Origin: Kiritimatiellia bacterium
GTDB lineage: Bacteria > Verrucomicrobiota > Kiritimatiellia > SLAD01
Length of the DNA stretch: 14,822 nt
Direction: 5' to 3'
NCBI GenBank assembly: GCA_007126995.1
Contig: SLAD01000273.1
Coordinates: 1-14,822 of the forward strand
The translations under genes were made by a program, and so were the position numbers. Under the pieces are notes generated by a model, which saw only the letters and a list, made by a program, of their open reading frames with translations, had not been told where the DNA came from and did no database searches. Shown piece after piece: positions 8,270-14,492 of the stretch. The stretch's first letter is position 1; every line of letters starts with the position of its first letter.

Positions 8270-8923
8270 ATGAAGACAGATGATGAAAACCTTTTTCTGA
8301 ATCCGTTCATAGAGATTCGTCGGCATGGCCGGGATTTGCCTCACTGGCAACAGAAAGGCGTGTATTGCTTTGTCACTTGGCGTCTCGCCGATGCACTGTC
8401 TCAGTCACAACTAAATCAGTGGCAGGACGAAAAACAGGCCTGGCTACGGCTACACCCCGAACCTTGGGACGAGGCGACGGAGCACGCTTATCATCAGCGA
8501 TTCACACAACAAATGGAAGATTGGCTGGACGCCGGTGCGGGTAGTTGCTTATTCCGAGATTCGATCTATGCCGGAATCGTGGCGGATGCATTGCATCATT
8601 TCGACGGTGAGCGTTATGCGCTCGATAGCTTTGTGGTCATGCCGAACCATGTGCATGCGCTGTTTAGTTTATACAAAGAGATGTTGTTGGAAGACGTGAT
8701 GAAATCGTGGAAGGGATGGACTGCGCGAGAGATCAATCGTCTCCAAAATCGATCCGGCACCGTATGGAGCGCCAACTATCGTGATCGATTGATTCGCAAT
8801 GCGGAGCACATGATGCGTTGCCGGGATTACATTCGCAAGAACCCGCAAAAGGCGAAGTTGCGAGAAGGCGAGTACGTGCTTTACATCAAGGAAGATGGGG
8901 CGAAGACGCAGCGAACGGAATGA
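8270..8923 (+). CDS. REP-associated tyrosine transposase (RAYT, Y1/HUH family)
   Basis: The 217-residue protein has the marks of a RAYT: an N-terminal LPHWQQKGVYCFVTWRLADAL block (residues 23-43), the metal-binding HUH motif as MPNHVHAL (His127, His129), W-x-x-x-Y-R-D (NYRDRLIRN), and the C-terminal YIRKNPQKAKL segment with Tyr187, the likely nucleophile. These enzymes nick single-stranded DNA at REP hairpins and are related to IS200/IS605 TnpA, but usually remain as single domesticated copies. Length fits the family and no frameshift or stop is visible, so it may be active. ATG 8270 follows the left array by 24 nt; a purine-rich AAGGAAAGAG (8246-8255) is somewhat far for a ribosome binding site. 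Its natural substrate is presumably the flanking arrays. Confidence 0.92.
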   Translation: MKTDDENLFLNPFIEIRRHGRDLPHWQQKGVYCFVTWRLADALSQSQLNQWQDEKQAWLRLHPEPWDEATEHAYHQRFTQQMEDWLDAGAGSCLFRDSIYAGIVADALHHFDGERYALDSFVVMPNHVHALFSLYKEMLLEDVMKSWKGWTAREINRLQNRSGTVWSANYRDRLIRNAEHMMRCRDYIRKNPQKAKLREGEYVLYIKEDGAKTQRTE

Positions 8924-8944
8924 GCATTGGGGTGGAGACGGTTT

Positions 8945-9094
8945 GGGAACACGGGCATTCTTACCCGTGGAAATGCCAAGGACAGGAATGTCCTTGCTCC
9001 GGATAATGGGAACATGGGCATTCTTGCCCATGGAATTGCGAGAACAGGAATGCCCTATTCCAGAAAACTGGGAACACGGACATTCTTGTCCGTG
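8945..9094 (+). repeat. Right REP/BIME array, two units plus a half-unit
   Basis: Units lie at 8945-9007 (63 bp) and 9008-9069 (62 bp), followed by a 25-bp half-unit at 9070-9094 that forms a perfect 8-bp stem with TTCT loop (9075-9094). The unit at 8945 carries the perfect second hairpin AAGGACA-GGAA-TGTCCTT. The array starts 21 nt after the RAYT stop. Its last hairpin ends only 6 nt before the GH94 ribosome binding site, where it could affect read-through or translation. Confidence 0.88.
8977..9094 (+). repeat. 118-bp perfect direct repeat, right copy
   Basis: Identical to 8128-8245. Together the two copies bracket the RAYT gene in direct orientation, so recombination between them would delete the transposase and leave one continuous array. 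Confidence 0.88.
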
Positions 9095-9100
9095 TGAACT

Positions 9101-9107
9101 AGGGAAG
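9101..9107 (+). promoter_or_regulatory. Ribosome binding site of the GH94 gene
   Basis: AGGGAAG ends 7 nt before ATG 9115. The closer ATG at 9111 is only 3 nt away and in another frame, where it gives seven codons before TGA at 9132. The 9115 start gives the family-typical MNYGYFD N-terminus. Confidence 0.55.
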
Positions 9108-9114
9108 AAAATGT

Positions 9115-11520
9115 ATGAACTATGGATATTTTGATAGCAACGCCCGTGAATACGTCATCACGCGCCCGGATACGCCGCGCCCGTGGTCGAATTATCTCGG
9201 GTCTCGACGATATGGCGGGATCATCACCAACAATGCCGGCGGGTATTCCTTCACGCGCTCGCCGGCCTCGGGTCGCATTCTGCGTCATCGCTACAACAGC
9301 ATCCCGCAAGACATGCCTGGCCGCGTATTCTATCTGCGGGATCGCGATACCGGTGATCATTGGAGTGCCGCTTGGCAACCGGTCGGCAAGCCGCTCGATC
9401 AATACGAAACAGAGACTCGGTTCGGTCCAGGCTATGCCGTGATATCGAGCCGCTACGATGCGATCGAATCGGAAGCCACTTATTTTGTCCCGCTGGATGC
9501 GGACTATGAAATCTGGCACTTGAAAGTAAAGAACACTGGAGCTGCACCGCGCGCCTTGTCCATCTTCTCCTTTTGCGAATTCACCACCGAATGGAATTTA
9601 GGCAACGACCTGCTGAACCTGCAATATACCCAATACATTGCCCGAGCCGAATGGGATGGTGCCTTCATCCAGGCATCGTCCTGTGCGCATCTGCCGGAGG
9701 ATCCGGACAACTTCGCCAACCGCGATCAGGCCCGTTATTGGTGGATGACGCAAACGGGCGGCAAGGTGATCGGTTTTGACGGTGATCGGGATGTCTTCAT
9801 CGGTCCCTATGGCGATTTCCGCGCGCCCGACGCCGTGCTCGGCGGCGCGTGCCGGAATGTTGCGGGCTCGTCTGACAACATTTGTGGCGCGATCCAGAGC
9901 GATTGCGAATTGGCGCCCGGCGAGGAAACGGAATTTGTCGTGCTGCTGGGCATAGGTAAAGCGGACCGTGAAGGCGCGGCGGCGAGGGGTACCGTCCCGG
10001 CCGGCGCAGCGGTAGCCGAGGCGCTGACAGCCCTCAAAAGATATTGGCACAACGATCTCGACGCATTTCAGTGCGAGACCCCTGATCCCGCTTTTGATCA
10101 TATGGTGAACGTGTGGGGCGCGTGGAACGCGTTGATGACCTTTGAGTGGTCGCGTTCCTGTTCGCTCGTGTACACCGGCGAGAGCCGCGACGGGTTCGGC
10201 TATCGCGATACGGTACAGGACTGTCTCGGCGTGACCAATATGATGCCGGATGCCGTGCGGGAAAGGCTGCTCTTGATGTTGTCCGCCCAGGACAGCAGCG
10301 GTGGCGCACAGCCGGAAGTGCGGGCATGGTCGCACCAGCCAGGGCACATGAAGCCGACACCTGCACATGAATACCGCAGCGACGATTGCTTATGGTTTTT
10401 CAACGCCATTCCCGCCTATGTCGCCGAATCCGGCGATACAGCCTTCTATGACGAGGAGGTGCCCTATGCCGATGCGGGTGTCGCGACGGTCATGGGCCAT
10501 TTGCGGCGCGCGTTGGAATTCAATTTGGAGCGCACGGGCGCGAACGGCTTACCCTGCGGACTGTTGGCCGATTGGAACGATTGCTTAAAGCTCGAATATC
10601 ACGGAGAGAGTATCTTCGTGGCCTTCCAGGTCCGCTTGGGGTTGGAGGTGTACGCTCGATTAACTCGTCAACGGGGCGAGCTGGGGGAGGCCGAATGGGC
10701 TGAGAGGGAGCAAAAGGCGTTGGATGAAAAGATTCAGCGTGTCTGCTGGGACGGCGAATGGTTTCGCTGGGCGATTGCCGAGGACGGCACGGTGTTCGGC
10801 ACAAAGGATTATCCGGAGGGGCAGGTCTACCTCAATACACAAGTGTGGGCGGTCTTGAGCGGCGCGGCCACGGAAGCACAGCGAGACAAAGCCTTGGATG
10901 CCGTCAGATCGCGTCTGGCCACCGAGTGGGGCGTTGCGTTGTGCGCGCCGCCGTTTGAAAAGACGCCGGTGGAAGTCATGCGGGCCGTGTTATTCAATCC
11001 CGGGAACAAGGAAAACGGGGGCATCTTTTCCCACACGCAAAGCTGGGCGGTGCTGGCGGAAATCGCGCGGGGCGATGGCGATCAGGCGTGGGCCTACTAT
11101 TGCTCCTTTATGCCGGCGGCACAGAATGATCAGGCGGACGTTCGCGAAATCGAGCCGTTTGTTCATTGTCAGAGCACGCATTCGACCTTCTCGCCCAAAT
11201 GCGGGAAGTCGCGTGTACCGTGGCTGTCCGGGACAGCATCCTGGTCGCACTACACCGCCACGAATTTTATACTGGGGATTCAGCCGGAAGCGGACGGACT
11301 ACGGATCGATCCATGTATCCCGAGCGCTTGGGACGGATTTAAGGTCACGCGCAGGCTGAGGGGGAAGACTATTCACATCGAGGTCCGTAATCCAAGCCAT
11401 TGTTGTTCAGGCGTGGAAAGCTTGAAAGTGAATGGGCAGGCGATAGAGGGCAACGTGGTACCCGAGTCCTTGCTTCAGGACGGCGTAACCATCATCGCCC
11501 CGATGTTGACAGGCGAATAG
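9115..11520 (+). CDS. GH94 family sugar phosphorylase (chitobiose/cellobiose phosphorylase-like)
   Basis: At 801 residues this matches the usual size of GH94 disaccharide phosphorylases, which split beta-linked disaccharides with phosphate to give an alpha-sugar 1-phosphate and a free sugar in the cytoplasm. The start MNYGYFD..REYVITRPDTP and NNAGGYSF is family typical. Other visible marks are SRDGFGYRDTVQD (357-369), ADWNDCL with Asp486 and Asp489, the latter the probable general acid, and WLSGTASW (703-710) followed by LGIQPEADGLRIDPCIPSAW. There is no signal peptide. DWNDCL is closer to the N,N'-diacetylchitobiose phosphorylase form than to the DWNDGM form of cellobiose phosphorylases, but specificity cannot be read from sequence alone. 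Phosphorolysis saves ATP during use of imported disaccharides. It lies directly behind the REP array, so its promoter may be upstream or disturbed. Confidence 0.9.
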   Translation: MNYGYFDSNAREYVITRPDTPRPWSNYLGSRRYGGIITNNAGGYSFTRSPASGRILRHRYNSIPQDMPGRVFYLRDRDTGDHWSAAWQPVGKPLDQYETETRFGPGYAVISSRYDAIESEATYFVPLDADYEIWHLKVKNTGAAPRALSIFSFCEFTTEWNLGNDLLNLQYTQYIARAEWDGAFIQASSCAHLPEDPDNFANRDQARYWWMTQTGGKVIGFDGDRDVFIGPYGDFRAPDAVLGGACRNVAGSSDNICGAIQSDCELAPGEETEFVVLLGIGKADREGAAARGTVPAGAAVAEALTALKRYWHNDLDAFQCETPDPAFDHMVNVWGAWNALMTFEWSRSCSLVYTGESRDGFGYRDTVQDCLGVTNMMPDAVRERLLLMLSAQDSSGGAQPEVRAWSHQPGHMKPTPAHEYRSDDCLWFFNAIPAYVAESGDTAFYDEEVPYADAGVATVMGHLRRALEFNLERTGANGLPCGLLADWNDCLKLEYHGESIFVAFQVRLGLEVYARLTRQRGELGEAEWAEREQKALDEKIQRVCWDGEWFRWAIAEDGTVFGTKDYPEGQVYLNTQVWAVLSGAATEAQRDKALDAVRSRLATEWGVALCAPPFEKTPVEVMRAVLFNPGNKENGGIFSHTQSWAVLAEIARGDGDQAWAYYCSFMPAAQNDQADVREIEPFVHCQSTHSTFSPKCGKSRVPWLSGTASWSHYTATNFILGIQPEADGLRIDPCIPSAWDGFKVTRRLRGKTIHIEVRNPSHCCSGVESLKVNGQAIEGNVVPESLLQDGVTIIAPMLTGE

Positions 11521-11610
11521 GATAAGGGCCATCCGGAAGGGGTCGACCAGAATCGCGACCGCGACCGCCAGTCAAAGAATGAGCAGCCAATTCCCGATGT
11601 AAAATAGGTC

Positions 11611-11651
11611 TTGCCGTCAGGCCGGTTCCTCGGTTATTGTTCGTTCAATAA
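11611..11651 (+). promoter_or_regulatory. Promoter with CG-centred palindromic operator (copy 1)
   Basis: TTGCCG (11611-11616) is followed after exactly 17 nt by TTATTGTTCGTTCAATAA (11634-11651). The 18-mer has 6-bp inverted arms (TTATTG/CAATAA) around a central CG, the form of LacI-type operators. It ends 18 nt before the ATG of the PEP-CTERM gene, just ahead of its ribosome binding site. The same arrangement recurs at 14415-14455. TTGCCG may be a -35 element with the palindrome covering the -10 region; a role as an RNA stem-loop is the alternative. The 149-bp gap holds nothing else clear. Confidence 0.55.
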
Positions 11652-11669
11652 AGTTCGGGAGATTACTTT

Positions 11670-12398
11670 ATGGAAAAGCGAATCCAAATCATAGTGGCGC
11701 TGTTGGCGTGCGGCATATCGATTTCCGCGGAGGCGGCGGTGTTGGTCACGAATCCGGGGGGATTGAGCAATCCCATCAACACATTGAATGTTTCCATTTC
11801 CGAGGAGGTCGGGAACATGTCCTTGGCGACGATGAACGGTCCGCATGGACCGAATATCATCCGTCAGACACTTACACTCGATACCACCGACGGATATCCC
11901 ACCACGGCTGGGGGGGCGGCTCCACTGAATACCGCCAACAATAATTCGGTGGTTACCCCGCGCAGAACCATTACATTTCAGAACACCGGTTCTTCCTTCT
12001 TCCATCTGGCCAGTGGCGGAAACCATCAGTCGAGCGGGGACCAGGCGTTGATCGCCGAAGGCGCTGCTCACATAACGACAGTATCATTTGATGAGCCGGT
12101 TCTCTTTGTCGGTTTTACTGCCAATCGAGTCTTTGAAGAGCTGACGGTGCGGGTCTTTTCGGATGCGGGGCAGATTGGCGGCGACTTCACGATCGCGCCT
12201 AACGGTGCCAGTGGCCATAGTTTTTTTGGGTACCAAAGTTCTGCCGAGAATATCATGTACTTTGAGGTCCAGAAAGTATCTGGGGGAAATCAGTACGGAC
12301 TGGACGACATCACTTTCGGCGTAGTGATCCCGGAACCGTCGACCGCGTTGCTCTTGTTGGTTGGGGCTTTTGTTCTGCGCGCGATACGGCTAAGATAG
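11670..12398 (+). CDS. PEP-CTERM sorting domain protein
   Basis: The 242-residue product begins with a signal peptide (K3, R4, hydrophobic 5-18, probable cleavage after A-E-A at 22). The end is a PEP-CTERM tail: Pro-Glu-Pro at 221-223, then STALLLLVGAFVL and the basic RAIRLR. Such tails direct sorting by exosortase, with removal of the tail and surface or exopolysaccharide-associated display. The middle is beta-rich, with VSFDEPVLFVGFTA and GLDDITFGVV, resembling the generic sandwich of PEP-CTERM proteins; no enzymatic residues stand out. The mature start VLVTNPGGLSNPIN matches the protein beginning at 14493. CGGGAG (11656-11661) lies 8 nt ahead of ATG 11670. It is followed after 5 nt by the LacI gene, so both may be on one transcript. 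Confidence 0.85.
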   Translation: MEKRIQIIVALLACGISISAEAAVLVTNPGGLSNPINTLNVSISEEVGNMSLATMNGPHGPNIIRQTLTLDTTDGYPTTAGGAAPLNTANNNSVVTPRRTITFQNTGSSFFHLASGGNHQSSGDQALIAEGAAHITTVSFDEPVLFVGFTANRVFEELTVRVFSDAGQIGGDFTIAPNGASGHSFFGYQSSAENIMYFEVQKVSGGNQYGLDDITFGVVIPEPSTALLLLVGAFVLRAIRLR

Positions 12399-12403
12399 CC
12401 GCA

Positions 12404-13402
12404 ATGGTTACCTTGTCCGATATTGCGAAGGAAGTGGGCGTGGCACCCCAGGTCGTCAGCCGTGTGCTGAATGGGGGGAAGGGAACGGCGAGTGCGCGGG
12501 CGCAGGTACGGGATCAGATTCGCGAGGTGGCGGCCCGGCGCGGGTACCGGCCCTTTGCTGCAGGACAGATTTTGCGGGCGCGCGCCTTTCACAGTGTCGG
12601 GGTGCTGATTGGTCACGCGCAGGACTTTCTGATTTCGCAGGACGCGTTGGCGGGTTTGGCATCGGGGTTGTCGCGACACAATTACACCGCCACGCTGCAT
12701 TACGTCGAGGCGACCACCGATGCTGAATTACTGGATAGTCGCCTGCTGTCCTCCCGGTTGACCGATGCCATCATCATGCCCTACGTGCGTCCGCCCAGCC
12801 GCGTGCTGTTGCGGGCGCTGCGTGCCTTGCCGGTGCCCGTCATATGGATGAACCGCCAAGCCCGCACCGATGCGTTGGCGATGGACGAGCTGGGAGCAGG
12901 GAAGATGTTGGCCCGCCATTTGTGCGAGCAAGGCTATCGAAACATCACGTTTGTGGATTATTCCAGTGGCGGGCGGGATCAGCATACACGCGAACGGATG
13001 AAAGGCGTGTCAGCCGCCGTGCGGGATAGGGGATTGAACGTCACCTTTGTGACCGAACAAATTGCCCGACCAGATCGCGCGACTGCAGCGCGCGCGCTCC
13101 TGCGCCCTTCATTGCGGCGTGGGGCGGTGATCGTTAATTCGCTGTCTGCGGCCCAGGTGATCCTGCAGGTGGCTCAAAGTCTCAATTGGCGTATTCCGGA
13201 GGATTTAGCTATCGCGTCGTTCGATGATGGCAGGCATCATTCCGCCAGTGTGCCCGCGATCACCTGCGCCATCCGTCCTGAGTTTCAGTTTGGCGAGATT
13301 GCGGCGGAACTGATTCTGAAGCGGTTGCAGGATCCCGCCCGTCCGCAACCATCGCGACGCCTGTCCTTTAACCTAGTGGTCGGTGGATCCACGAAGCGAT
13401 AA
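12404..13402 (+). CDS. LacI-family transcriptional regulator
   Basis: The 332-residue protein has an N-terminal helix-turn-helix TLSDIAKEVGVAPQVVSRVLN (residues 3-23), a hinge region with YRP and the QILRAR helix (Leu57 in the position that inserts into a central CpG), and a periplasmic-binding-like sugar-sensing domain from about residue 63, including the late LAIASFDDG motif. Family members usually repress sugar genes until an effector binds. In the recognition helix the common V-S-x-x-T-V-S-R reads V-A-P-Q-V-V-S-R, so the Thr is Val17. There is no clear Shine-Dalgarno; translation may depend on the gene ending at 12398. The CG-centred palindromes at 11634 and 14438 are its best candidate operators, which would make it autoregulatory. 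Effector unknown. Confidence 0.92.
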   Translation: MVTLSDIAKEVGVAPQVVSRVLNGGKGTASARAQVRDQIREVAARRGYRPFAAGQILRARAFHSVGVLIGHAQDFLISQDALAGLASGLSRHNYTATLHYVEATTDAELLDSRLLSSRLTDAIIMPYVRPPSRVLLRALRALPVPVIWMNRQARTDALAMDELGAGKMLARHLCEQGYRNITFVDYSSGGRDQHTRERMKGVSAAVRDRGLNVTFVTEQIARPDRATAARALLRPSLRRGAVIVNSLSAAQVILQVAQSLNWRIPEDLAIASFDDGRHHSASVPAITCAIRPEFQFGEIAAELILKRLQDPARPQPSRRLSFNLVVGGSTKR

Positions 13403-13410
13403 GGTTCCGG

Positions 13411-14373
13411 ATGTCGACGGCGTCAGATCCCCAATTGCAGCGCCTCAGCGGGCTGATGGAGATCGGCGCACACCCGAATGACGCCTCCCTTCACGTTGCC
13501 ATTGGCTCTTTACAGGCTGTCGGCTTCGCGGATGCCTACTTAGGCGACATATTCCTTGAGGTAGCGCCTCGACATCAGGTCGATCCGCACCGGCTGGTAT
13601 TTGACGAGGGTGACAGCGTGCTCCAATTCCGTCCGGCAGAGGTTTATGACATGGTGCGTGCTGCGCTGAGCGCAGCCGGGTTGAGTGCCGAGTCGGCGCA
13701 TTACAATCAGATACTGCCCCCGCCCGGAAGCTATCCTTGCGCGTGGCTTTGGGACTATCACACCCGCATGGTGGACGTAGCGGCGCGGCTGGGGTTGCAA
13801 CGGGTCACCACGCATCCCGGCTGGATGTTTGGCAGCGCCATGGATGCGCATATCGGGGCCGCCGCCAAAGCCTACCGCGACGGACGCAGCTCCCAGACCG
13901 ACTTGAATCGAACGGCCTTCGCCTGTTACGGGGGCGATGCGGTGGTATGGCGCGACAGCGTGGAGATCTACCGGCGGCTATGCGATCGGGCCGGGGAAGC
14001 CGGGCTGAACGTGACGATCGAAACGGCGGTCTCTGAATGGTACGAGCTGACGCTTCACGCCGAGCGTCTCCATGCATTCTGCGACGCCGTGGGCGCGCCC
14101 AATCTGGGGATATGCGTCGATTCCGGACACTGCCACCTGAACGGGGTGGATGTGGCCACCATGATCCGCGCGTGCGGCGAGCGGATGTGGGAGACCCATT
14201 TTCACGACAATTACGGCGAGCGCGACGAGCATAATCCGGTGGGCGACGGCACCATCGACTGGCCATCCGTGATCCAGGCCCTCCGCGGCATCTCCTACAA
14301 GAGTGTGATCACCTTCGAGCAATGCGATCACGAAATTAATAGCACACGATGGCGAGCATGGGTGGACGAGTAA
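13411..14373 (+). CDS. Sugar phosphate isomerase/epimerase, xylose isomerase-like TIM barrel
   Basis: The 320-residue protein fits the AP endonuclease 2/xylose isomerase-like superfamily, whose members interconvert sugars or sugar acids with a divalent metal. The expected ligand set is visible: Glu204 in VTIETAVS, Asp237 and His240 in CVDSGHCHLNG, His263 in THFHDN (with His265 and Asp266), and Glu303 in ITFEQC, plus the GDGTIDW turn common to the family. No signal peptide is seen, so it is cytoplasmic. It starts 8 nt after the LacI stop, with AAGG at 13401-13404 as a modest ribosome binding site, so regulator and enzyme are likely one operon. Substrate cannot be told; relatives include tagatose, psicose and inositol pathway enzymes as well as many uncharacterised ones. 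Confidence 0.85.
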   Translation: MSTASDPQLQRLSGLMEIGAHPNDASLHVAIGSLQAVGFADAYLGDIFLEVAPRHQVDPHRLVFDEGDSVLQFRPAEVYDMVRAALSAAGLSAESAHYNQILPPPGSYPCAWLWDYHTRMVDVAARLGLQRVTTHPGWMFGSAMDAHIGAAAKAYRDGRSSQTDLNRTAFACYGGDAVVWRDSVEIYRRLCDRAGEAGLNVTIETAVSEWYELTLHAERLHAFCDAVGAPNLGICVDSGHCHLNGVDVATMIRACGERMWETHFHDNYGERDEHNPVGDGTIDWPSVIQALRGISYKSVITFEQCDHEINSTRWRAWVDE

Positions 14374-14391
14374 CCCCGGTCGCCGCTCACG

Positions 14392-14410
14392 ATAATTCGG
14401 CGTGAATTAT
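14392..14410. other. Inverted repeat between isomerase gene and next promoter
   Basis: ATAATTC and GAATTAT form a 7-bp stem around GGCGT, 18 nt after the isomerase stop and 4 nt before TTGCCA of the next promoter. The stem is AT-rich and lacks a T tract, so an intrinsic terminator is doubtful; a protein binding site is equally possible. No counterpart exists at the first promoter copy. Confidence 0.3.
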
Positions 14411-14414
14411 TAAC

Positions 14415-14455
14415 TTGCCAACAGGGTGCAGACCGTTTTATTGTTCGTTAAATAA
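14415..14455 (+). promoter_or_regulatory. Promoter with CG-centred palindromic operator (copy 2)
   Basis: TTGCCA (14415-14420), exactly 17 nt, then TTATTGTTCGTTAAATAA (14438-14455), which differs from copy 1 at one of 18 bases. Here the inverted arms extend as TTTATT/AATAAA (14437-14456). The spacers also share CAGG at their second to fifth positions. It stands 37 nt before the ATG at 14493. Conservation of hexamer, spacing and palindrome in otherwise different sequence argues for a shared regulatory function. Confidence 0.55.
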
Positions 14456-14492
14456 AAGGGCGTGGGGCTCTCAAGTAAAAGGAGTGACTGTC

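Larger units (their letters stand above)
7973..9094 (+). mobile_element. REPtron: RAYT transposase gene flanked by REP/BIME arrays
   Basis: A self-contained block fills the gap between the GH78 stop (5 nt to its left) and the GH94 ribosome binding site (6 nt to its right). It consists of four and a half 62-bp palindromic units, one RAYT gene, then two and a half more units. Both arrays end with the same lone half-unit 20-24 nt before a start codon (8270 and 9115). RAYT proteins are single-domain Y1/HUH transposases known to associate with REP sequences; the combination is called a REPtron. The arrangement suggests that the whole block arrived or expanded between two carbohydrate genes, which is inference. 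Confidence 0.8.

Noticed and set aside
7724..8350. Minus-strand open frame of 208 codons, and similar shorter frames across both REP arrays, encoding repeated GQECPCS-type peptides
   Set aside because: They are translations of the palindromic repeat, overlap the real GH78 and RAYT genes, and have no ribosome binding site or domain. Such frames are a common annotation artefact.
8270..8923. IS200/IS605 insertion sequence
   Set aside because: The N-terminal LPHW and C-terminal YIRKNP features fit RAYT proteins, no tnpB is present, and the ends are REP arrays, not single subterminal hairpins.
7973..9094. CRISPR array
   Set aside because: Units are contiguous 62-bp palindrome pairs with no unique spacers, and no cas gene is present; the central gene is a RAYT.
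9598..10368. Minus-strand open frame of 256 codons inside the GH94 gene
   Set aside because: It lies opposite a well-supported phosphorylase; no family pattern is visible and long antisense frames are expected in GC-rich genes.
11521..11600. Possible terminator after GH94 (GGTCG/CGACC with nearby GGTCGACC)
   Set aside because: The stem is only 5 bp, the loop is poorly defined and there is no T tract.
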